From positions 186,001 through 250,000 of the forward strand of contig NZ_JACJQJ010000002.1 of the NCBI RefSeq assembly GCF_014696615.1: a stretch of DNA of 64,000 bases, in the 5' to 3' direction. The position numbers and the translations under genes are program-made. The notes beneath the pieces were generated by a model that did no database searches, was not told the origin of the DNA, and saw nothing but the letters and a program-made list of their open reading frames with translations. This document shows, piece by piece, positions 1 through 7,427 of this stretch. This DNA comes from Nostoc linckia FACHB-104 (lineage in GTDB: Bacteria; Cyanobacteriota; Cyanobacteriia; Cyanobacteriales; Nostocaceae). Numbering within the stretch: position 1 is the stretch's first letter; each line of letters starts with the position of its first letter.

Positions 1-97
1 TTGAGTACGATAGAAATAAGAAGCAAAGTAAAATTTGTAAGTTATCACTTGCGTCAAAAGAATTTAGTATAGTCAAACAATTATAGATGCTATATTT

Positions 98-688
98 ATG
101 CAGATAGAAACACAAAAGTGCTATTACACACCTGAAGAATATTTGGAAATTGAAGAAAAAGCAGAATATAAAAGCGAGTACCGGGATGGAGAAATTGTAC
201 CGATGACGGGTGGAACTACCAATCATAATAAAATTGCTTTGAATTTAGCAGCATCTTTAAAAATTTCTTTAAAAGGCAAAAATTATGATGTTTATATTGG
301 TGATGTGCGTTTATGGATACCCCGTTATCGGCAACATACATATCCAGATGTCATGGTAATCGAAGGAGAACCGATTTACACAGGAACTAGCACAACAACA
401 GTAATGAATCCGTTCTTAATTGTAGAAGTTCTCTCTAAATCTACCAAAAACTATGACCAAGGCGATAAATTTCTTTATTATCGCTCTATTCCAGAATTTA
501 AGGAATATATTTTAGTTGACCAATATCAGTATCATGTAATGCAATATGTAAAAACTGCAGCAAGTCAATGGTTATTTACAGAAATTGAAGGTGAATCTGC
601 AACTTTATCACTGCAAACTGTTGATTTTCAAATTGAATTGCGTGACCTTTACGAGAAAGTTAATTTCGCAGAAAATGACGAAGATTAA
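98..688 (+). CDS. Uma2 family (DUF820) endonuclease-like protein
   Basis: This 196-residue protein has the normal length and layout of the Uma2/DUF820 family, which is greatly expanded in cyanobacteria. The family has a PD-(D/E)XK nuclease fold; its cellular role is unknown and its members are often annotated as putative restriction endonucleases. Visible are the N-terminal YTPEEYLEIEE helix (about residues 10-20), PDVMVIEGE (83-91) supplying the first acidic residue, and VEVLSKST (109-116) supplying the conserved Glu, followed by Asp120 and Lys124. The motifs look intact, so it may be active. It stands alone, with no methylase or obvious partner nearby. The family call is secure; a biochemical function is not claimed. 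Confidence 0.88.
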   Translation: MQIETQKCYYTPEEYLEIEEKAEYKSEYRDGEIVPMTGGTTNHNKIALNLAASLKISLKGKNYDVYIGDVRLWIPRYRQHTYPDVMVIEGEPIYTGTSTTTVMNPFLIVEVLSKSTKNYDQGDKFLYYRSIPEFKEYILVDQYQYHVMQYVKTAASQWLFTEIEGESATLSLQTVDFQIELRDLYEKVNFAENDED

Positions 689-904
689 GAAAATTTGTAA
701 TTAATAATTGATAATGCAAACTAAATTATTATAAATAAAGGCACAAATAATGTTGTGCCTTTATAGGTGGCTAATTAAATTGAAAATTGTTGGAATAGAA
801 AATACCTCACTACCAAACTTATAAATCCTTGTTCGGGGTACATGGATTTTTGGTAGTTATGATAGCCACTGTTTTAAATTGTTAATACTTGCGCTCAGAA
901 TAAC

Positions 905-1123
905 TTATAAGATAGGACGAGTTCTAACTTTGTAGTCCATTAAAGCGCCTTGACTAATTACAGTGCGTCCATTTCGTCTGCTAGTGGGAATTTGCCCTTT
1001 TTGCAAAGCCATATAGAGAGTACTTTGATCTACACCTAAAAATCTAGCAGCCTGTACAAATGAAGTACCCTGTTTGGGTATACTTCCGTTCCTTCTCTTT
1101 CGATTTGCGAATGGTCTGAACAT
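905..1123 (-). CDS. Small helix-turn-helix (excisionase/MerR-type) DNA-binding protein
   Basis: This is a 72-residue basic protein. Residues about 20-66 form an excisionase-type HTH: FVQAARFLGVDQSTLYMALQ is the HTH itself, followed by GQIPTSRRNGRTVI, the wing typical of HTH_17/Xis-like proteins. Such proteins bind DNA in phage or plasmid excision, or act as antitoxin-like regulators. No integrase or phage genes are nearby, so the role is open. Its start codon lies in CATG, shared with a possible short reading frame on the other strand. The true start may be further in, since the conserved domain begins near residue 19 and residues 1-18 are only basic. Confidence 0.6.
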   Translation of the reverse strand: MFRPFANRKRRNGSIPKQGTSFVQAARFLGVDQSTLYMALQKGQIPTSRRNGRTVISQGALMDYKVRTRPIL

Positions 1124-1262
1124 GGCGAAATGTGAAGAACTACTTAAGAAATCTCAACTTCTGGCCGAACAAATCGCAGAATTAACAATAATTCACAATC
1201 ACGACAAAACACCCCCTGCTTATTTACAGGGAGACAACACAGCCAATTCGATTTCTTTCTAA
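1122..1262 (+). CDS. Possible 46-residue protein, unrecognised
   Basis: A short frame starts at the ATG overlapping the start of the opposite-strand HTH gene and ends inside the palindrome in front of the first ArsR gene. It encodes an amphipathic N-terminal helix (MAKCEELLKKSQLLAEQIAE) followed by a polar tail. I recognise no family. The helix is plausible for a small protein, but the length is marginal and no clear ribosome-binding site is seen. It is offered as a possibility only. Confidence 0.25.
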   Translation: MAKCEELLKKSQLLAEQIAELTIIHNHDKTPPAYLQGDNTANSISF

Positions 1263-1280
1263 TTAGATTGAAATCGAATT
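1245..1280. promoter_or_regulatory. Near-perfect palindrome before ArsR gene 1 (candidate operator)
   Basis: An 11-bp inverted repeat (AATTCGATTTC / GAAATCGAATT) surrounds the self-complementary core TCTAATTAGA at 1258-1267, all sharing one axis. It ends 15 bp before the ATG at 1296. The same core occurs twice in front of the paralogous gene at 1981. This position is where ArsR-type repressors usually bind their own promoters. The palindrome is seen directly; autoregulation is inferred. Confidence 0.6.
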
Positions 1281-1295
1281 TGATTATAACAAATT

Positions 1296-1904
1296 ATGAG
1301 GAAAGAACAGTTTCAAACCCTACTGCAATTTTTCAAAGCGTTGGCAGACGAGAGTCGATTAAAAATTGTAGGTATATTAGCAAACCAAGAGTGTAGTGTT
1401 GAAGAGCTAGCAGTGCTATTGCAACTCAAAGAGCCGACAGTGTCACATCATCTGTCCAAACTCAAGGAATTAAATTTAGTAACTATGCGCCCAGAGGGTA
1501 ATAGCCGCTTTTACCAATTGGATAGCGAAGTTTTGCAAAGTCTTAGCCAGGAAATTTTCACCCCAGAGAAAATGGCATCGCTAATTGAGGATGTAGATGT
1601 TGCAGCTTGGGAAAGCAAAGTCTTAAAGAACTATTTAGAGAGTGACAGCAAGAATCTTGAGGAAGTACCACGCCTCAAGGAAATTCCCGCTAGTCGCAAA
1701 AAACGCTTAGTCATTCTCAAGTGGCTGGCGAGCAAATTTGAAGAGGGGGTTCAGTATCCAGAACGATTAGTAAATGAAACTCTCCAGCTTTACCATCCTG
1801 ACTACGCTACCTTAAGGCGAGAGTTAGTTGGTTACAAGTTAATGACGCGAGAAGAAGGAGTTTATTGGCGGATAGATCACACAAATGTGAGAAACAGTCT
1901 CTAA
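1296..1904 (+). CDS. ArsR-family HTH regulator with C-terminal DUF2087 domain
   Basis: This 202-residue transcription regulator has an N-terminal ArsR winged helix (about 1-90): FKALADESRLKIVGIL (13-28), then the recognition helix LKEPTVSHHLSKLKEL (44-59) and the wing RPEGNSRFYQLD (65-76). The C-terminal region (about 128-194), from PASRKKRLVILKWL to YHPDYATLRREL, matches DUF2087, usually found on HTH regulators. No metal-binding CxC motif is seen in the usual helix, so metal sensing cannot be claimed. A close paralogue follows 76 bp downstream on the same strand, pointing to tandem duplication. A palindrome ends 15 bp before the ATG and suggests autoregulation. Confidence 0.88.
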   Translation: MRKEQFQTLLQFFKALADESRLKIVGILANQECSVEELAVLLQLKEPTVSHHLSKLKELNLVTMRPEGNSRFYQLDSEVLQSLSQEIFTPEKMASLIEDVDVAAWESKVLKNYLESDSKNLEEVPRLKEIPASRKKRLVILKWLASKFEEGVQYPERLVNETLQLYHPDYATLRRELVGYKLMTREEGVYWRIDHTNVRNSL

Positions 1905-1947
1905 TCTCGCTATTTTGGTCATAGCAAAATGGCATTGCATTAGATAT

Positions 1948-1979
1948 ACTTCTAATTAGATGATTGTCTAATTAGAAGT
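1948..1979. promoter_or_regulatory. Perfect 13-bp inverted repeat abutting ArsR gene 2 (candidate operator)
   Basis: ACTTCTAATTAGA (1948-1960) and its exact reverse complement (1967-1979) are separated by 6 bp and end one base before the ATG at 1981. Each arm contains TCTAATTAGA, the same 10-bp core as in the palindrome before the upstream paralogue. TATACT (1945-1950) could be a -10 element overlapped by the repeat. A repressor bound here would block both promoter and start codon. The repeat is seen directly; its function is inferred. Confidence 0.65.
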
Positions 1980-1980
1980 T

Positions 1981-2550
1981 ATGTATAACGAGCAGTTTCA
2001 ACTATTGCTGCAATTTTTTAAAGCTTTGGCAGACGAAAGTAGATTAAAAATCATAGGTATTTTGACTAATCAGGATTGCAGCGTTGAAGAATTGGCGGTG
2101 CTACTACACTTGAAAGAACCAACAATATCTCATCATTTAGCGAAACTCAAAGAACTAGATTTGGTGAGTATGCATCCTGAGGGTAATACCCACTTCTATC
2201 GGTTAGAAAGTGAAAGATTGCAAAACCTGAGCAAGAAAATTTTTTCCACACAGGCAATAGCCTCTTTCATTAAGGATTTTGACAGTGATGTATGGTCAAG
2301 TAAAGTACTGCACAACTATACAGAAGGTGAAGAACCTGTTATACGCCTCAAAGAAATTCCTGCTAGCCGTAACAAGCGCTTAGTCATTCTCAAGTGGCTA
2401 GTCAGCAAATTTGAACAGGATGTTAAGTACCCTGAACGCATAGTGAATGAAATTATTAAACATTATCATCCTGATTGCGCTACTCTGCGACGAGAGTTAA
2501 TTGCTTCTCAATTAATGCAGCGACAGAATGGGATTTATTGGAGAATTTGA
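1981..2550 (+). CDS. ArsR-family HTH regulator with DUF2087 domain, tandem paralogue
   Basis: This 189-residue paralogue of the preceding gene has near-identical HTH sequences (FKALADESRLKIIGIL, then LKEPTISHHLAKLKEL) and the same C-terminal DUF2087 block (PASRNKRLVILKWL to YHPDCATLRREL). The connecting region (about residues 80-120) is shorter and more diverged, so the two copies differ mainly in the linker and in the wing (HPEGNTHFYRLE). It has its own palindrome directly upstream, so the two genes need not form one operon. A DNA-binding role is well supported; ligand and targets are unknown. The gene is followed by short tandem repeats and a convergent ABC transporter gene. Confidence 0.87.
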   Translation: MYNEQFQLLLQFFKALADESRLKIIGILTNQDCSVEELAVLLHLKEPTISHHLAKLKELDLVSMHPEGNTHFYRLESERLQNLSKKIFSTQAIASFIKDFDSDVWSSKVLHNYTEGEEPVIRLKEIPASRNKRLVILKWLVSKFEQDVKYPERIVNEIIKHYHPDCATLRRELIASQLMQRQNGIYWRI

Positions 2551-2551
2551 G

Positions 2552-2640
2552 GGATGGGGGATGAGGGAGACAAGGGGACAAGGGGACAAGGAGATAAATT
2601 CCAATTACCATTACTAATTACCCAATGCCCAATGCCCGAT
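2552..2640. repeat. Short tandem repeats between convergent genes
   Basis: Degenerate copies of GATGGGG/GATGAGGGA, then GACAAGGG units, then TTACCAA- and AATGCCC-type heptamers. The same units recur at many places in the window. They resemble the STRR class described in heterocystous cyanobacteria. Confidence 0.7.
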
Positions 2641-2643
2641 GTA

Positions 2644-3426
2644 TTATTTCCCTAAATAGGCTTCTAAAACTTGAGGATTAGTTTGAATTTCTGCGGGTGT
2701 ACCGTCAGCTAAATTTTGTCCTTCAGCAAGTACCCAAACACGATCGCACAAGGACATAATTACGTCCATGTTGTGTTCGATAATCAGAAATGTCAGCCCA
2801 TCTTGGCGATTCCAGTTGAGGATGCGATCGCAAATATCATCAATTAATCTGGGATTTACGCCGGCTGCTGGTTCATCTAACAAAATCAGCTTGGGATTAG
2901 TCATCAAGGCGCGCCCCATTTCTAGCAGCTTGCGTTGTCCCCCAGATAAACCACCAGCGTAGTCATGGGCTTTTTTGGCTAAACCAACTGACTCTAATAA
3001 AAACATTGCTTGTTCTTGCAGTTGTTTTTCTTCTTTGGCGACAACGTGGGGTTGTAATTGCACCTGCCAAAAATTTTCACCTGTTTGTTTTTGTGCCGCT
3101 AGCAGCATATTTTCTAACACCGATAACCGTGAAAGAGTCCGGGCTACCTGAAAAGTGCGGACTACTCCCTGCTGGGCGATTTGGTATGGTTGCAAGTGAT
3201 GAATTGGTTCACCGTCAAAAATCACTCGTCCTTTATCTGGGCGAATGAAGTTAGAAAGTAAGTTAAAAAAGGTGGTTTTGCCAGCACCATTGGGGCCAAT
3301 TAAACCTGTAATACTGCCTTTAGCTACTTCGATGTTGGCATTATTCACAGCTTTAATTCCACCAAAGCTTTTAGAAAGTCCAGTAGCCGCTAGTAGGGGA
3401 AGTGGGGGTGATGGGTTATTTACCAA
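2644..3426 (-). CDS. LivG-type ABC transporter ATP-binding protein (amino acid uptake)
   Basis: This 260-residue cytoplasmic ATPase belongs to a HAAT (hydrophobic amino acid) ABC importer. Walker A is GPNGAGKT (44-51), the signature LSGGQRKLLEMGRAL lies near 159, Walker B is LILLDEPAAG, and the IIEHNMDVIMSLCDRVWVL switch region is typical of LivG. The length is usual for LivG. Its start overlaps the end of the LivM-type permease gene by 11 bp, so the two are surely co-translated. Related cyanobacterial systems are the Nat neutral amino acid and Urt urea importers. With no binding protein, second permease or second ATPase beside it, substrate assignment is inference; the NatA class is my best guess. 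Confidence 0.9.
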   Translation of the reverse strand: MVNNPSPPLPLLAATGLSKSFGGIKAVNNANIEVAKGSITGLIGPNGAGKTTFFNLLSNFIRPDKGRVIFDGEPIHHLQPYQIAQQGVVRTFQVARTLSRLSVLENMLLAAQKQTGENFWQVQLQPHVVAKEEKQLQEQAMFLLESVGLAKKAHDYAGGLSGGQRKLLEMGRALMTNPKLILLDEPAAGVNPRLIDDICDRILNWNRQDGLTFLIIEHNMDVIMSLCDRVWVLAEGQNLADGTPAEIQTNPQVLEAYLGK

Positions 3427-4549
3427 GGGTAAGTTCCTCCTTTTTCCCTAAGATACCTTGTGGCCGCCAAATCATCAGTACCATCAAAATTAAACCAATC
3501 ACCATGATGCGGAATGCGCCTAGACGGGCTTCGTCTAGGGGAATAATTTTCGGTAAAAGTTCGCGGGTAATGGCATCGTAAGCAAAGTAAATCACCGTAC
3601 CTAAAATTGTGCCGATATTATTTCCAGAACCGCCTAAAATTACCATAATCCAAGCGTCAAAAGTGAGCTGAGGTTGGAAATTATCGGGGTAAACAGCACT
3701 GAGTTGCCAAGCAAAGAAACCACCAGCAATCCCCGCGATCGCACCGCCTAACATTAGTGATTGTAGTTTATACCAAAAGACATTTTTTCCTAGTGCCTTG
3801 GGAATTTCCTCATCTTCGCGGATCGCTTTCAGCACTCTACCCCAAGGCGATCGCACTAACATTTCCAACCGCCAGAAAACGAATGCTAAGACTAACAGCG
3901 CCACCAACATTAAACCTGCTTTGGGGATGTAGTTATATAAACTGATGATGCCAGAAACATAAACAGCTATTGCCAGCAGCCCCAAGATTATCCCCACAAC
4001 TAAACGTGATACAAATTCCTGTTTGTTGGTTTTGCGCGTTACGTTCTCAGTAGCACTAGAAATACGGGTAACATTAATCCATCGCCACAAGGAAAACACC
4101 GTTACTGCTAAAAGCAGCGTCAGCAATCCCATCATCACAAATCTCAAAAACAAATTTGGCGTTTCCGAGAAAGGTATAGGGTAACTTTGTACACCAAAAG
4201 CCCCAGATATCCAAGTATCGCCCACTGGTAAATCCTGGTTATTCACCACTAACCTAATCAGTTCTCCTACACCAATAGTGACAATGCCCAGATAATCTTC
4301 TCGCAGGCGGAGAGTAGCAAACCCAATTACCAACCCCAACAACGCTGCGACAATCGCCCCAACAATAGCCGAAACAAGTATAGGAACACCTTTGAGGCTT
4401 AATAATACTGTTGTATAAGCGCCCAGGGTCATAAAAGCGATATGACCAAAATTAATTAACCCTGTAAAACCCCACTGCAAATTCAGCCCCAAACTAAACA
4501 ATGCAAATGTGGCTGTAGAAATCGCTAAAAATATTAAATATTCAAACAT
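3416..4549 (-). CDS. LivM-type branched-chain amino acid ABC transporter permease
   Basis: This 377-residue integral membrane protein has about nine hydrophobic segments. The N-terminal stretch LGLNLQWGFTGLINFGHIAF is the LivM hallmark, and the cytoplasmic coupling region near AIREDEEIPKALGKN (about 240-255) contacts the ATPase. It is somewhat longer than E. coli-type cores because of a loop around residues 165-190 (NVTRISSATENVTRKTNK). It pairs with the overlapping LivG-type gene downstream. No LivH-type permease or periplasmic binding protein gene adjoins it, so the transporter is presumably completed by genes elsewhere, as is common for cyanobacterial Nat systems. Heptamer repeats fill the upstream region. 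Confidence 0.9.
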   Translation of the reverse strand: MFEYLIFLAISTATFALFSLGLNLQWGFTGLINFGHIAFMTLGAYTTVLLSLKGVPILVSAIVGAIVAALLGLVIGFATLRLREDYLGIVTIGVGELIRLVVNNQDLPVGDTWISGAFGVQSYPIPFSETPNLFLRFVMMGLLTLLLAVTVFSLWRWINVTRISSATENVTRKTNKQEFVSRLVVGIILGLLAIAVYVSGIISLYNYIPKAGLMLVALLVLAFVFWRLEMLVRSPWGRVLKAIREDEEIPKALGKNVFWYKLQSLMLGGAIAGIAGGFFAWQLSAVYPDNFQPQLTFDAWIMVILGGSGNNIGTILGTVIYFAYDAITRELLPKIIPLDEARLGAFRIMVIGLILMVLMIWRPQGILGKKEELTLGK

Positions 4550-4555
4550 AGGTAT

Positions 4556-4676
4556 TTAGTCATTAGTCATTGGTCATTTGTCATTTGGTGTTTGGTTTGT
4601 GCCCCTATTACCTATTACCCAGTCAACAGTCAACAGTCAACAATCAACAGTCAACCATCAACCATCAACAATCCCC
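4556..4676. repeat. STRR heptamer arrays (TCATTNG and GTCAACA types)
   Basis: Two blocks: TAGTCAT/TGGTCAT/TTGTCAT units at about 4556-4592 and at least seven CAGTCAA/CCATCAA units at about 4620-4674. These are the classic 7-bp short tandemly repeated repetitive sequences of Nostocales. They lie between a divergent ABC permease and the toxin-antitoxin-like pair. Confidence 0.8.
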
Positions 4677-4752
4677 ATAGTTTACCTCCTACGATTAACC
4701 ATTGCTGAACAAATGGGCATACTATTGTGTGGTGAGGGCTAAGAGGAGAAAT

Positions 4753-4962
4753 ATGAACTTGATGCGAACGAGAATTCATCACTTAGTCGATCAGTTAGCG
4801 GATGAGGATCTGCCAAGTACTTGGGCTGCTGTCTACAATTTGCATTGTGACTGTTATATGCTCAAAGCGATAGAACAAGCCAAGCGATCGCAACAGCCGT
4901 GGGATATATTAAACCAGGAAGAAGCGATAAGACAGTTAATGTATTTTGGAAGTGAAACTTAA
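4753..4962 (+). CDS. Putative antitoxin of a RelE/ParE-type module
   Basis: This small protein (69 residues from the ATG at 4753) precedes a ParE/RelE-like toxin gene with no gap: its TAA is followed directly by the toxin's GTG. The ATG is chosen because AAGAGGAGAA (4741-4750) is a strong ribosome-binding site just before it; an upstream TTG in frame has none. The sequence has an N-terminal MRTRIHHLVDQLADEDLPST region that could be a short DNA-binding or dimerisation segment, then a helical C terminus. I cannot assign an antitoxin family from sequence. The gene order antitoxin-toxin and tight coupling are the main evidence. Confidence 0.6.
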   Translation: MNLMRTRIHHLVDQLADEDLPSTWAAVYNLHCDCYMLKAIEQAKRSQQPWDILNQEEAIRQLMYFGSET

Positions 4963-5220
4963 GTGATTCTGGAAGTACGCTATACCAGGTCATTTCTCGT
5001 AGACCTGAAAAGTTTAGAAACATCTGCTTATGAGCGGGTGTATAATTTTGTCTTTTTTGAGTTTGCTCACCATTGGCAGATGCGATCGCTCCCAGAATTC
5101 CGTCAGCTTGATGATGAGGCAATATTTCACCGCTTTACCATAGATGAATATTTAGTTGGCATAGAAGTGAGGGGTGAAATTGTCAAATTTTTGCGTGTCA
5201 TCCCTATGCCAGATGTCTAA
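4963..5220 (+). CDS. RelE/ParE superfamily toxin-like protein
   Basis: This 85-residue protein has the size and secondary-structure order of RelE/ParE toxins: EVRYTRSFLVDLKSL (strand and helix carrying the F..DLK signature), helical region YERVYNFVFFEFAH, then RQLDDEAIFHRFTIDEYLVGIEVRGEIVKFLRVI, which corresponds to the C-terminal strands with the R.x.Y/V..G.... V.FLRV pattern. RelE members cleave mRNA on the ribosome and ParE members poison gyrase; which applies here cannot be told. It starts with GTG immediately after the stop of the upstream partner, implying translational coupling. The last residues (IPMPDV) replace the usual catalytic basic tail, so activity is uncertain. Confidence 0.65.
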   Translation: MILEVRYTRSFLVDLKSLETSAYERVYNFVFFEFAHHWQMRSLPEFRQLDDEAIFHRFTIDEYLVGIEVRGEIVKFLRVIPMPDV

Positions 5221-5327
5221 GGGCAGAGCTTAGGTCAACACTTAAAACTGTATAAGGCAAAGCAGGGATCGCTATAGCCTTACATTAAACTGGTTTGTGA
5301 AAAACACGTTAAGTTGAGATTTCCCTT

Positions 5328-6914
5328 ATGGATGCTAAAGCACTTTGGCAACGATACCAGAATTGGTTATATTTCCACGAGGGATTAGGGCTGTATCTTG
5401 ATGTTAGTCGGATGCGGTTTGATGATGCCTTTGTGGAGTCGTTGCGGCCGAAGTTTGATAAGGCGTTTGCGGATATGGCGGAACTGGAGAAAGGTGCGAT
5501 CGCCAATCCGGATGAAAATCGCATGGTTGGACATTACTGGCTACGAAATCCAGATTTAGCACCAACGCCAGAACTCACCCAAGAGATTGTCCAAACCTTA
5601 GAACAAATCGAAGCCTTTGCAGAAAAAATCCAAACAGGTGCTATTCATCCTCCTAGAGCTAATCGTTTTACCGATGTGATCTCCATAGGTATTGGTGGTT
5701 CTGCCCTTGGCCCCCAATTTGTCGCTGAAGCCCTGTCCTCTGATTTCCCACCCCTGAAAATTCACTTTATCGACAATACCGATCCCGCAGGTATTGATCG
5801 TATTCTGACTCAGTTGCGAAATAGCCTCTCCAGCACTTTAGTTTTGGTGATTTCTAAATCTGGGGGAACTCCAGAACCACGCAATGGCATGATTGAAGTC
5901 AAAAAAGCCTATGCTGGACAAAATTTGGACTTTTCTCAATATGCAGTAGCTATTACTAGCACTGATAGTAACCTCGATAAAGTCGCAAAATCTGAAGGCT
6001 GGCTGGCGACTTTCCCTATGTATGACTGGGTAGGGGGACGCACCTCAGAAATGTCTGCTGTGGGTTTAGTACCAGCGGCATTGCAAGGGATTGATGTTCG
6101 CGCCATGCTAGAAGGTGCAAAAGAAATGGATGATGCTACCCGTGTAGCTGATGTGAAAAATAACCCAGCAGCATTACTGGCTTTGTCTTGGTACTATGCC
6201 GGTAATGGTAAGGGTGAAAAAGACATGGTGGTGCTGCCTTACAAAGATAGCTTGCTGTTATTCAGCCGCTATTTGCAACAGTTGGTCATGGAATCCTTAG
6301 GTAAAGAAAAAGACTTAGATGGTAACACCGTCTACCAAGGGATCGCCGTTTATGGTAACAAAGGCTCAACCGATCAACACGCCTATGTCCAACAGTTGCG
6401 CGAAGGTGTATCCAATTTCTTTGCTACCTTAATTGAAGTTTTAGAAGATCGTAAAAATCCATCTCCCGAAATTGATCCTGGGGTGACATCAGGCGATTAC
6501 CTTTCTGGTTTTTTATTAGGAACCAGACAAGCGCTGTATGAAAATCAGCGTGATTCGATCACAGTTACTATTCCCCAAGTCAATGCGCGTACCGTTGGGG
6601 CGTTAATTGCTTTATATGAACGTGCTGTTGGCTTGTATGCAAGCTTAGTCAACATCAACGCTTACCATCAACCAGGGGTTGAAGCTGGTAAAAAAGCAGC
6701 CGCCGCGATTCTTGACTTGCAAAAACGTGTCTTAGAAGTACTGCAATCAGCAAAATCTGCCCTTACTCTCGATGAAATTGCCGAGAAAGCAGGTGCATCT
6801 GAAGAAATTGAGTCTATTTACAAAATTCTGCGTCATCTACACGCCAATCAACGAGGCGTAGTCTTACAAGGTAATCTCGCACAACCCAGCAGTTTAAAAG
6901 TTTCTGTCAGCTAA
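5328..6914 (+). CDS. pgi: Glucose-6-phosphate isomerase
   Basis: This 528-residue enzyme interconverts glucose 6-phosphate and fructose 6-phosphate in glycolysis, gluconeogenesis and the cyanobacterial pentose phosphate routes. The sugar-phosphate-binding SIS region is clear: [14 protein letters not shown] (about 122-135), then [15 protein letters not shown] (about 182-196). [13 protein letters not shown] and [16 protein letters not shown] supply the Gln, His and Lys regions of the active site. The length fits the cyanobacterial form, which is shorter than the E. coli enzyme. It is monocistronic, followed by a strong hairpin. The 3' portion (about 460-515) resembles a small winged-helix-like extension common in cyanobacterial Pgi. 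Confidence 0.96.
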   Translation: MDAKALWQRYQNWLYFHEGLGLYLDVSRMRFDDAFVESLRPKFDKAFADMAELEKGAIANPDENRMVGHYWLRNPDLAPTPELTQEIVQTLEQIEAFAEKIQTGAIHPPRANRFTDVISIGIGGSALGPQFVAEALSSDFPPLKIHFIDNTDPAGIDRILTQLRNSLSSTLVLVISKSGGTPEPRNGMIEVKKAYAGQNLDFSQYAVAITSTDSNLDKVAKSEGWLATFPMYDWVGGRTSEMSAVGLVPAALQGIDVRAMLEGAKEMDDATRVADVKNNPAALLALSWYYAGNGKGEKDMVVLPYKDSLLLFSRYLQQLVMESLGKEKDLDGNTVYQGIAVYGNKGSTDQHAYVQQLREGVSNFFATLIEVLEDRKNPSPEIDPGVTSGDYLSGFLLGTRQALYENQRDSITVTIPQVNARTVGALIALYERAVGLYASLVNINAYHQPGVEAGKKAAAAILDLQKRVLEVLQSAKSALTLDEIAEKAGASEEIESIYKILRHLHANQRGVVLQGNLAQPSSLKVSVS

Positions 6915-6977
6915 CGAAATATAGCTTACAAATCAATCAAACTACCGTTCCTGTTGAATTGACAACAATTTTTTATC

Positions 6978-7029
6978 GTTAAGCATCCTGGCGATTGAAG
7001 CGCAAACTTCTCTTCCCAGGGTGCTTAAC
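6978..7029 (+). terminator. Hairpin downstream of pgi
   Basis: GTTAAGCATCCTGG (6978-6991) pairs with CCAGGGTGCTTAAC (7016-7029) with a single G-T pair, giving a 14-bp stem and a 24-base loop. There is no long T run after it, so it may be a transcript-stabilising or weakly terminating structure. Confidence 0.5.
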
Positions 7030-7065
7030 TGTATTTAAGTAGAGCGGTGCAATAAAGATAGCTGG

Positions 7066-7191
7066 CAATACTTGTCGGTTAAGGGTAAAAGGGGACGGGG
7101 AAAAGGGGTAAGAAAAAACCTTTAACCCTTACCCTTTCACCTTTTCCCTAAACCAAATTCCAAGTTTAAAATCCTTAACCGAGCAGTATTG
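7066..7191. mobile_element. MITE-like element with 10-bp target duplication
   Basis: The left end CAATACTTGTCGGTTAAGG and the right end CCTTAACCGAGCAGTATTG are inverted repeats matching at 17 of 19 positions. The element is flanked on both sides by AGATAGCTGG (7056-7065 and 7192-7201), a perfect 10-bp direct repeat. The interior is purine-rich, then pyrimidine-rich (GGGTAAAAGGGG... ...CCCTTACCC), and forms a second hairpin. There is no coding capacity. Related copies with damaged ends lie at 40662 and 50880. Transposition by a trans-acting transposase is inferred; the repeats are seen directly. Confidence 0.75.
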
Positions 7192-7255
7192 AGATAGCTG
7201 GTCATTGGTCATTGGTAATCGGTGATTGGCACTTCACAGTCAACAGTACATCAAC

Positions 7256-7283
7256 TTGCTATACTACTATATAGTAGTATAAT
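7256..7283 (+). promoter_or_regulatory. Candidate promoter with embedded 22-bp palindrome
   Basis: A perfect palindrome at 7260-7281 (half-site TATACTACTAT) overlaps a consensus -10 box TATAAT (7278-7283). TTGCTA (7256-7261), 16 bp upstream, could be the -35. A repressor bound here would occlude RNA polymerase. The next gene downstream on this strand is the CoA-disulfide reductase-rhodanese fusion, about 140 bp away. The sequence is direct; regulation is inferred. Confidence 0.5.
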
Positions 7284-7427
7284 AAAATAATAAAACGACA
7301 TTCTAGTCTGTAGCCTTAATTACCCATTTCTATTGATACTGCGGTTGTTGTGAGCAGGATGTCAGAAAATCTGGCGTTTTTTCTCTGAGGTATTGTTACA
7401 TCTATTTTGAATAATGGAGTTTGAAAA

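Noticed and set aside
905-2550. Prophage or integrative element suggested by the excisionase-type HTH
   Set aside because: No integrase, attachment repeats or phage genes nearby; the tRNA in the window is 25 kb away.
4620-4674. Possible CRISPR array
   Set aside because: Heptamer units are contiguous with no spacers; this is STRR, as are all other arrays in the window. No cas gene is present.
4862-5122. 86-codon reverse-strand frame
   Set aside because: Antisense to the toxin-antitoxin-like pair, which has better start signals and a recognisable family.
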